The translations under genes were made by a program, and so were the position numbers. DNA of 20,146 nucleotides from an uncultured Propionibacteriaceae bacterium (GTDB lineage: Bacteria > Actinomycetota > Actinomycetes > Propionibacteriales > Propionibacteriaceae): contig CALLVV010000034.1 in assembly GCA_938012815.1 (NCBI GenBank), forward strand, positions 1 to 20,146, in the 5' to 3' direction. How positions within the stretch are numbered: position 1 is the stretch's first letter; every line of letters starts with the position of its first letter. Positions 15,112-20,146 of the stretch are shown one piece after another. The notes under the pieces are model-generated. The model made no database searches. It saw nothing but the letters and a program-made list of their open reading frames with translations, and was not told where the DNA came from.

Positions 15112-15716
15112 TTTGTTTCTTCCTTTCTGGCGAGAGCCAATAAACTTTCAAGATCACGGGAACAATCTTGTAGATCTGGCGGATTTCCCTGCCGCCACTT
15201 CTCCTGCCAGCCGACACGCCACACACGTGGTGCGCCACCTGTCACTAGGCCGGTCAGGTCACGTAACGGCTTCGGCAGACGACCAGGAGCATCCGCGACG
15301 ATAACTAGTCCGAGCAGCTCAACACCAAGAACCGACCCGGCCGCCCACTGTGTCAGGGCCGCTTGGGCCCGAAGCAACCCTGAGGCATGCGAACGGCATA
15401 CTAGGACGACTCGTGCAGTTGAGCCGTCCTCATGATAAGGCCAAGCGTGGCCTGCTGCTCTCCAAGTAGGGGCAAGAGAAGCAAGGACCGATTCGCCGGC
15501 GCCGCCATGTGCGCCGGCCCACCACAATTCGGCACCCGAAGCGTGCTGTACCTGAGGCAACTGCATCTCTATATCCGGCCGCGGAACTCCGGGCTGTGGA
15601 GCAGCAGGTCCTGTCAGGACGGGCGACCTCACCATATTCACAGGCTCTGGCGGCGGAGACAATTCCTCAGGGCCTTCCGGGTGTCGTATCCAAGGACACG
15701 CATGATCCGCAGTCAC
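15108..15716 (-). CDS. DUF6668-like protein with degenerate P-loop
   Basis: This is the first gene of the minus-strand transfer operon. GTG 15716 is preferred because AGGGAGG lies eight bases upstream; GTG 15725 would add three residues. After a proline-rich N-terminus comes WWAGAHGGAGESVLASLAP, which looks like the P-loop of ParA/MinD proteins with the essential lysine replaced by glutamate (GAHGGAGES). Then follow ARVVLVCRSHASGLLRAQ and LLGLVIVADAPGRLPKPLRD, a hydrophobic strand with a DAPG turn, and the ending VWRVGWQEKWRQG. The pattern matches DUF6668 proteins of actinobacterial conjugative elements. No ATP hydrolysis is expected without the lysine. It may pair with the ParA-like protein across the divergent promoter; that is an inference. 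Confidence 0.75.
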   Translation of the reverse strand: MTADHACPWIRHPEGPEELSPPPEPVNMVRSPVLTGPAAPQPGVPRPDIEMQLPQVQHASGAELWWAGAHGGAGESVLASLAPTWRAAGHAWPYHEDGSTARVVLVCRSHASGLLRAQAALTQWAAGSVLGVELLGLVIVADAPGRLPKPLRDLTGLVTGGAPRVWRVGWQEKWRQGNPPDLQDCSRDLESLLALARKEETK

Positions 15717-15786
15717 ATCTCCCACCTCCCTAGCTAGGCTGCTGGAAGCATCCTACCCCAAACGAGAGAGATTTTATGCAAATGTT

Positions 15787-15813
15787 CAGATCTTCCAGAT
15801 CTTCCAGATCCTT
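15787..15813. repeat. 9-bp tandem repeat in the divergent promoter region
   Basis: CAGATCTTC occurs at 15787-15795 and 15796-15804, followed by the variant CAGATCCTT at 15805-15813. Each unit contains the palindrome AGATCT or a near match. It lies between the divergently transcribed transfer operon and the HTH-ParA operon. Tandem repeats in such a place are typical operators or centromere-like ParB-type sites. The HTH protein encoded at 15856 is a natural candidate to bind here. Confidence 0.6.
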
Positions 15814-15840
15814 GCGGTTCATTGCAGTCTGTGGCACGAT
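15812..15840 (+). promoter_or_regulatory. Weak candidate promoter of the HTH-ParA operon
   Basis: TTGCGG (15812-15817) and CACGAT (15835-15840) are spaced by 17 bases and sit just before the ribosome site at 15846. The -10 match is poor. The -35 box overlaps the last 9-bp repeat, so a repeat-binding protein would block it. Confidence 0.25.
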
Positions 15841-15855
15841 GTGCTAGGAGATGCG

Positions 15856-16104
15856 ATGGATAGCGAAGGTGATGACTATCTTGACCTGTTCTTCGCGCAG
15901 ACCCCAGCGCTCATGACCGTCGAGGAGGTCGCAAAGCTCATGCGCGTGAACAAGACAGCTGTCTACGACTGGGTCGACAAGGGCCAAGTGCCTGCCTACA
16001 AAGTTGGAGGATCATGGCGAGTTCTACGAGACGAACTGAAGAACACCGTGCGGCGATCATCGAACAAAAATGGTATTGATCTTGCAGGAGGCGATGGTGA
16101 CTAG
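15856..16104 (+). CDS. Excisionase/BldC-like helix-turn-helix DNA-binding protein
   Basis: This 82-residue protein starts at ATG 15856, five bases after AGGAG; GTG 15841 is a weaker alternative. Residues about 18-60 form the winged helix of the HTH_17 excisionase family: MTVEEVAKLMRVNKTAVYDW, then DKGQVPAYKVGGSWRVLRDE. The order of the two helices, the VPAYKVGGSWR wing and the small size fit Xis/BldC-like proteins. These bind direct repeats in DNA and act as excision factors or small regulators. The 9-bp tandem repeats 40-70 bases upstream are a likely binding site, suggesting autoregulation and control of the divergent transfer operon. It overlaps the next gene by 8 nt. Confidence 0.85.
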   Translation: MDSEGDDYLDLFFAQTPALMTVEEVAKLMRVNKTAVYDWVDKGQVPAYKVGGSWRVLRDELKNTVRRSSNKNGIDLAGGDGD

Positions 16105-17404
16105 ATGGCCCAAGGCCGAGGTTCAACTGGATACAGATGGTGGCGGGATCGTCAATCTCGGTGGAATTACTACTGAGATTAGGGAAGCCAATACAGAAGC
16201 GGCAAGGAGCCAGGTCACTGCTCTGATCGTTGAAAAAGCAGCTAGCTTGGGTCGTCCAATTCCCTGCTCGATCGCTGACCCCGCCGGGCATTGGGAACTA
16301 CTCATTCATCCCAACGGGGATGTCAGCCTTGAAGATAACCCGCGACCCAAGACGGCAATAAAAGAGAGTCCATCTGCTGGAAAAAGAGAAGCAGTTCCGC
16401 CAACGGAGACGGAAAAGGAAGACGTGAAAGCAGAAATTATTCCTCTCGCGTCATCGTTCGCTTCAGAAGAAGAGATCCACGAAACGATGCCCCGCAGATC
16501 GTTTCTCAGCAATCAAATAACTGAGCAACCAGCAGAACAAGGCTGGCGAGGTGCGCTGACGCGCCTCGGGATGCCTATTGCGCCCGGTGAAGCCGAGCGG
16601 GCCGAAAGATCAGATGTCCTGGCGGTCAGTCAACATTGGTCAGGGCCGCGCACCATAGCCGTAGTAAACGGCAAAGGCGGCGCAGGTAAAACCCCAACAG
16701 TAATCCTGCTATCTGCGGTATTTGCTCGTTACGGCGGGACAGGAATCTTGGCGTGGGACAACAACCAGACCCGAGGAACCCTCGGATGGAGAACAGAACA
16801 AGGCCCACATGACGCGACCCTGCTGGAACTCCTTCCAGAAGTAAATCATCTGCTTGAAACCGGCGCAAAAGTTGCTGATCTCAATAGGTATGTCCACCAC
16901 CAATCAGCAGACCGCTATGACGTTTTACGGTCACAACCCCTGAAACTTGCAGGAGTCCAACGGATCAAAGCTGATGACGTCGATGCCATTCACCAAGTAG
17001 CATCGAAATACTACAGAATCATTATCATTGATTCTGGAAACGATGAATCGGACCCAGTATGGCAACGAATGATCGATCACACCGACCAACTTGTGCTTGC
17101 CACGACCACACGCGACGATCATGCTGAAGCCGGAGCACTCCTCTTAGAAGCTCTGCAACGTCGCAATCCTACCTCGGCTTACTTGGCTCACAATGCTGTC
17201 GTGATCGTCAACCAAGCCGATCCCACCGCCAAGGCGGCCGAAGTAACCCGAATCTCTGAAGGATTCCACGGCATCGCACGCGAAGCTGTCACAATCCCCT
17301 ACGACCCAGCAATGGTCGGAGGAATCCTCAGCTTCGACGCCCTCCAGTCTCGCACCCGCCGCGCCTGGCTCGCAGCAGCCGCCGCCGTCACCCGAGGACT
17401 CTAA
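16097..17404 (+). CDS. ParA/MinD-like ATPase with extra N-terminal domain
   Basis: This 435-residue protein starts at GTG 16097, five bases from AGGAGG; ATG 16094 is possible but too close to it. An N-terminal domain of about 85 residues (GGIVNLGGITTEIREANTEA, HWELLIHPNGDVSLED) is not recognised. A charged linker follows, then a SIMIBI ATPase domain: deviant Walker A GKGGAGKT at 192-199 in IAVVNGKGGAGKTPT, switch-like AWDNNQTRGTLGW, and Walker B RIIIIDSGND. ParA-like ATPases move plasmids or position protein complexes by dynamic DNA or membrane binding. Neighbours are an HTH protein and a conjugation wall hydrolase, with no ParB in the window. A role in element partition or in placing the transfer machine is inferred. 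Confidence 0.85.
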   Translation: MTRWPKAEVQLDTDGGGIVNLGGITTEIREANTEAARSQVTALIVEKAASLGRPIPCSIADPAGHWELLIHPNGDVSLEDNPRPKTAIKESPSAGKREAVPPTETEKEDVKAEIIPLASSFASEEEIHETMPRRSFLSNQITEQPAEQGWRGALTRLGMPIAPGEAERAERSDVLAVSQHWSGPRTIAVVNGKGGAGKTPTVILLSAVFARYGGTGILAWDNNQTRGTLGWRTEQGPHDATLLELLPEVNHLLETGAKVADLNRYVHHQSADRYDVLRSQPLKLAGVQRIKADDVDAIHQVASKYYRIIIIDSGNDESDPVWQRMIDHTDQLVLATTTRDDHAEAGALLLEALQRRNPTSAYLAHNAVVIVNQADPTAKAAEVTRISEGFHGIAREAVTIPYDPAMVGGILSFDALQSRTRRAWLAAAAAVTRGL

Positions 17405-17407
17405 CTC

Positions 17408-18511
17408 ATGCGTCGCGCAGGACCCTGTTGCCTAATCGCCCTAATCCCCTTCGTACTCGGAGTTTTCCTTTTTCTCCTGCCTATCATCATGGTCATGATC
17501 GCTGTATCAGGAGGCCAAAGCAATTATGCAAATGAGGAAATCAGAACAAATAAGACTTGCGGGAAGACACCCATACAAATTTCCGAAGAAGTCCATAAAT
17601 GGATGGCCGCTGCCGCTGAATCATCCGGTCTGCCAGAAGGATGGCTAACAGCAATCGCAGACCGGGAAAGTGATTTCGACCCCAAGCAATACACCCCTGA
17701 TGAAAACGGGGGAACCTGGGGTCTCTTCCAGATCAACCGTGAGGAATGGGGAGGAGTCTACCCCGGGGCGTCTAAAAAGGGAACTGGAACCCCGTCAGGA
17801 ATCACCGATCCCATGACTCACGCGAAATATGGAGGTATCTACTTCAAAAACCGACTAAAAACCGTCCAAAAACTGAAAGAAAAGAATCCCGATAAACCTT
17901 TCGCGGCGCTGTCGGATTTGGATGCATTGGTCATAGCTCACAATGCTGGTGAAGGAAACTTGGTAAAATATCCAAAACTTCCTTCGATCACAAAAGATTA
18001 TCTAGAAGAAATTCGAAATAATTTTACCGCCGAGGCGTGCACACCGACCGGAACTCCCACACCCGGAGGAAAGGGGGTCAGTGGAGTGGACGATTACAAG
18101 GAATGGTGGCAATCAAAAGGAAGTCTGACCTCGGGATACGATCCCCAGGGCTTCGCATGGGCGCAGTGCACATCCTACTCAGCATTCGCAGTCCGCAAAT
18201 ACACTTCCTACACAAATTTCTCAAATTCATGGAAGGGGCTGCATTTTGGGAATGCCGCTGAGTGGCACATTGCCGCCAAGAAAGCCGGGATCCGGGTCGA
18301 TAAAACTCCAGCCGTGGGAGCCGTCGCCCAGCGCCTGAATGGTACATGGGGCCACGTAGCCTTCGTCGTCGCCGTCAACGAAGACGGAACCTTCGTCATC
18401 AACGAATACGATTATGCCGTGCGACGGAATTTTGGAAGCAGAAAAGGACTCAAGGTCGGAAAAGATTTCGACAACATCCTTCATTTCGAGAAAAAGGAGA
18501 ATAAGAAGTGA
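17408..18511 (+). CDS. Bifunctional peptidoglycan hydrolase: SLT transglycosylase plus CHAP amidase
   Basis: This 367-residue protein starts three bases after the ParA-like stop. A membrane anchor or signal lies at 9-34 (IALIPFVLGVFLFLLPIIMV). A soluble lytic transglycosylase domain spans about 60-205, with catalytic Glu87 in IADRESDFDP and the motifs GGTWGLFQINREEW and ALVIAHNAGEGN. A Thr/Pro/Gly linker leads to a CHAP domain (about 225-360) with Cys254 (WAQCTSYSAFAV), His316 (TWGHVAFVVAV) and an acidic partner in FVINEYDY. Such two-domain enzymes (VirB1/TcpG-like) open the thick Gram-positive wall for the conjugation channel. All catalytic residues are present. The gene overlaps the lipoprotein gene at TGATG. 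Confidence 0.93.
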   Translation: MRRAGPCCLIALIPFVLGVFLFLLPIIMVMIAVSGGQSNYANEEIRTNKTCGKTPIQISEEVHKWMAAAAESSGLPEGWLTAIADRESDFDPKQYTPDENGGTWGLFQINREEWGGVYPGASKKGTGTPSGITDPMTHAKYGGIYFKNRLKTVQKLKEKNPDKPFAALSDLDALVIAHNAGEGNLVKYPKLPSITKDYLEEIRNNFTAEACTPTGTPTPGGKGVSGVDDYKEWWQSKGSLTSGYDPQGFAWAQCTSYSAFAVRKYTSYTNFSNSWKGLHFGNAAEWHIAAKKAGIRVDKTPAVGAVAQRLNGTWGHVAFVVAVNEDGTFVINEYDYAVRRNFGSRKGLKVGKDFDNILHFEKKENKK

Positions 18512-19080
18512 TGCACAGATACACGAAAATTCTCGCAACCCTAGCGGTTCTCGCGATTATGACCGCCTGCGATGGTCAGCAAGCAGAGCCAGGAAAGCAA
18601 GAAACGTCAGAAACAGTGCCGAGCACAACCAGTCCAGCAGCCAAGTCACGAGGGCTCGAAGTATCCTACCTTCCCCACTGGATCGAAAAACCCGAAGAAG
18701 AACTCGCAGCAGAATTCGTGCGACACGCGAACACCCCAGACTCACGACTCGAAGAAAAACCAACCCAAGCATGGCGACGAGCCAGCGTGTACTGCACGCC
18801 AGAACTCAGAGAGGAAATCCAAAACCAAAAAGATAAATTCGGCGACAAACAATGGAAAGAACTTCTCGCTAACGACGGATACATCTCCATCGAAATAACC
18901 AACATCAACGGAGCCACCCAACAAGCAGAAGGTGAAACCACTGCGAAGTCAGAAATCACCTTGGAAGTCATGTTTCGTCGCATCTACCATCAAAACGAAA
19001 AAGAAACCCACGATCAAACAATCAACGTATGGTCCGTTACCATAAATGACGGAAAAGTCTCAGAATTTCAACCTGGATGA
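18511..19080 (+). CDS. Putative lipoprotein downstream of the wall hydrolase
   Basis: This 189-residue protein starts at ATG 18511 (or GTG 18508) behind AAGGAGA and overlaps the previous stop by one base. It has a basic start (MHRYTK), a hydrophobic stretch (ILATLAVLAIM) and the lipobox IMTAC with the lipid-accepting cysteine at residue 20. A Ser/Thr/Glu-rich linker follows, then a soluble domain of about 130 residues with alternating strands (YISIEITNINGATQQAEGET, SEITLEVMFRR, TINVWSVTINDG). The end resembles small NTF2-like or VirB7-like outer parts, but no family is recognised. Codon use is A-rich (many GAA, AAA, CAA). It could be a channel component or a surface-exclusion factor; both are inferences. 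Confidence 0.8.
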   Translation: MHRYTKILATLAVLAIMTACDGQQAEPGKQETSETVPSTTSPAAKSRGLEVSYLPHWIEKPEEELAAEFVRHANTPDSRLEEKPTQAWRRASVYCTPELREEIQNQKDKFGDKQWKELLANDGYISIEITNINGATQQAEGETTAKSEITLEVMFRRIYHQNEKETHDQTINVWSVTINDGKVSEFQPG

Positions 19081-19319
19081 AGAAAGAAGAAGTATAACTG
19101 AAGAAACCTGCGAACCTGCCGCAACCCGGAAAGCTCAGATTGTGGAAATGATCGAGCGCTTCGAATGGGGAAGAAAAGAGATCCCAATTCTCCGAAGTTG
19201 ACGTTTAGGCGTTATTCATGAGGGTTGTTTCTCGGTGAAACGCTGCCAGTAATGCAAAGGGCATCGACTGTTTTATGGAATGATTGAGTTGCAGCATGAA
19301 TCAATCATGAGAGCGGTCG
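19081..19319. other. Intergenic stretch between the lipoprotein gene and IS remnants
   Basis: No gene is visible. Small inverted repeats occur: GTTTC/GAAAC around TCGGT (19227-19241) and TGATTG/CAATCA flanking the start area of the following transposase fragment (about 19281-19307). The latter may be part of a terminal repeat of the IS5-like remnant. No T-rich terminator follows the lipoprotein gene. Confidence 0.4.
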
Positions 19320-19580
19320 ATGTGTTACCAGTCCACAAAGGGGTTTTGCGAGGAAACAATTGATGAGATCACCTGCCGTGTCGCCGATGTGATCGAGGGT
19401 CGAGGGATGGATCTGTTCAGATGCTGTATCCCCTGCGGGGTCAGGTGGTGGCCTGCCTGCTGATCCTTCGTCAGAACCTGTCCCAGATGGTGGTCGCCGA
19501 CCTCCTGGGAGTCTGTCAGCCCACGATCTTCAGGATCTGGTGACGTATCACTGTCCTCCTTGAAGCGGTCCTGCTTGGTG
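19320..19580 (+). pseudogene. IS5-like transposase, 5' fragment with frameshift and nonsense codon
   Basis: ATG 19320 reads CYQSTKGFCEETIDEITCRV then DVIEGRGMDLF. Near 19415-19421 the sense shifts frame to LYPLRGQVVACLLILRQNLS and ADLLGVCQPTIFRIW, the helix-turn-helix that opens IS5-type DDE transposases. TGA at 19541-19543 interrupts, after which the same frame continues RITVLLEAVLLG and is lost at about 19580, where the IS30-like remnant begins. The catalytic DDE domain is absent. It is a dead fragment; assignment to the IS5 superfamily is from the N-terminal pattern only. Confidence 0.65.
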
Positions 19581-19740
19581 TCAAGTGGTGGAAGCAACGA
19601 GTAGGCGTTCGTATGCTTCGTGTGGGGTGAGCCATCCCAAGGCTGCTCTGGGGCGTCCCCCCAAGCTCTTCGGCGATGGCGCCTGTGGTAGGGCTGGTGT
19701 GTGGTGATCTGGGTGCCTTTGGGTAGGTATGGAGTGCTAC
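19581..19740 (-). pseudogene. IS30-like transposase, 3' fragment
   Basis: The minus strand encodes, from about 19740, STPYLPKGTQITTHQPY and, after a frameshift, AIAEELGGRPRAALGWLTPH followed by EAYERLLVASTT and stop (TCA 19581-19583 on the plus strand). This is the standard IS30 C-terminus: YxPKGTD/Q, then LNxRPRKTLGWxTPAE. Only the last 55 or so codons remain; the upstream part is replaced by the IS3-like element at about 19747. IS30 transposases use a DDE mechanism; this fragment is inactive. Confidence 0.7.
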
Positions 19741-19801
19741 ACGTTTTGTGGACAGTGACGAAAAACAGGTTTAATCGAACATGTGAGGTAAAATCTGTAT
19801 T

Positions 19802-20090
19802 ATGTCCGCATCTAAGTACAGCGAAGAGTTCAAACAGCAGGTCGTGTCGGGTGGTCGTTGAGAAGTCCCGCACGATCAGCGATGTGGCAAAGTCCTACGG
19901 TCTGGTCCCGCAAACCGTGGGAAACTGGGTGAATAAGTGGAGGAAAACCCATTCCGGTATTGAGGGTGAGGAAATGACGGCGACCCAGCTTGCCGAGTAC
20001 AAGAAAATCAAAGCCGAGCTGCGTGAGGCCCGGATGGAGATCGATTTCTTGAAAAAAGCGGCGGCCTTCTTCGCACAGGAGTCCCGGTAA
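19802..20090 (+). pseudogene. IS3-family transposase OrfA, frameshifted near its start
   Basis: ATG 19802 begins MSASKYSEEFKQQVV, the usual OrfA start, then runs into TGA within seven codons. One base earlier or later the protein continues as VVEKSRTISDVAKSYGLVPQ, TVGNWVNKWRKTH and ELREARMEIDFLKKAAAFFA, with the HTH and leucine-zipper-like end typical of IS3 OrfA, stopping at TAA 20088-20090. A one-base insertion near 19845 explains the break. A sequencing error in this spot would also produce it. Confidence 0.75.
20052..20058 (+). promoter_or_regulatory. A6G slippery site for -1 translational frameshifting between orfA and orfB
   Basis: AAAAAAG follows TTG in the OrfA frame (codons AAA AAA GCG). 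The -1 frame from here is open through the orfA stop into orfB to the window end. IS3 elements use such heptamers to make the OrfAB fusion transposase. Confidence 0.65.
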
Positions 20091-20146
20091 AAACACGATA
20101 CGCGTACATCCACCGCCAAGGAAGGCAACCACCCCGGAACCTGTGT
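20054..20146 (+). CDS. IS3-family transposase OrfB, 5' end (partial)
   Basis: In the -1 frame after the A6G site the reading frame is open to the end of the window: SGGLLRTGVPVKTRYAYIHR, then QGRQPPRNLC. The segment KTRYAYIHRQ corresponds to the start of OrfB just before the 'CRxLGVSxSGYY' block of IS3 transposases. The DDE catalytic domain lies beyond the window, so integrity cannot be judged. No independent start codon with a ribosome site is apparent, consistent with expression as an OrfAB fusion. Confidence 0.6.

Larger units (their letters stand above)
19747..20146 (+). mobile_element. IS3-family insertion sequence, left end to window edge (partial)
   Basis: The element enters from the right edge of the window. 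Its left end probably lies near TGTGGACAGTGACG (19747-19760), which starts with the TG typical of IS3 termini, sits 55 bases before orfA and abuts the truncated IS30-like fragment. The right end and any target duplication are outside the window, so the exact boundary is an inference. Confidence 0.6.

Noticed and set aside
15787..15813. Possible start of a CRISPR-like array
   Set aside because: Units are 9 bp and directly adjacent, without spacers; better described as operator-type tandem repeats.

Overview
The window looks like part of a conjugative element or integrated plasmid from a medium- to high-GC Gram-positive actinobacterium. Propionibacteriaceae or a relative is plausible, but the genus is an inference. 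The family set supports this: SCO6880-type, DUF4913-type and DUF6668-type proteins, a TrbL-like channel protein, VirB4 and VirD4 ATPases, and VbhA-Fic toxin-antitoxin pairs followed by small serine resolvases. Base composition is mosaic: the second Fic module (about 3080-4590) is strongly GC-rich, while the right arm (about 15840-19080) is visibly A-rich.

Left part (1-4960) is a maintenance-gene graveyard. It holds an antitoxin tail plus intact Fic gene (1-889), a serine resolvase with a scrambled stretch (1017-1586), and two fragments (886-999, 1574-1723) that may be the ends of one gene split by the resolvase. A third, truncated fic start follows (1754-1936). Next, on the minus strand, is a broken plasmid replication gene repA (1939-2620) beside a vestigial origin (DnaA-box-like site, 20-bp AT tract, palindromes; 2613-2732). 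A second complete VbhA-Fic pair (3082-about 3930) is followed by a resolvase pseudogene that has lost its catalytic serine (4053-4590). An oriT-like non-coding block (4591-4961), partly repeated at about 2717-2780, leads into the mobilization genes.

Middle part (4962-15725) is the transfer region. A MOBP-type relaxase that appears to lack its N-terminal tyrosine domain and a coiled-coil protein lie on the plus strand. They converge on a long minus-strand operon across a 33-nt perfect hairpin. In transcription order the operon encodes a DUF6668-like protein, a two-TM pilin-like protein, a single-pass membrane protein, a TrbL/VirB6-like protein, an SCO6880-like protein, a VirB4-like ATPase, a VirD4-like coupling ATPase and a DUF4913 protein. 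Five of the junctions are overlaps, four of them 4-nt ATGA type.

Right part (15787-20146): a divergent intergenic region with a 9-bp tandem repeat precedes a plus-strand operon of an excisionase-like HTH protein, a ParA-like ATPase, a bifunctional lytic transglycosylase-CHAP hydrolase and a lipoprotein. The window ends in layered insertion-sequence debris: an IS5-like transposase fragment, an IS30-like 3' fragment, and an IS3-family element with a frameshifted orfA and a truncated orfB.

Together the genes describe a Gram-positive type IV secretion apparatus whose ATPases, channel proteins and wall hydrolase are open and intact, while the relaxase, the repA gene and at least one resolvase are damaged. 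No integrase, tRNA, rRNA or CRISPR array was seen.
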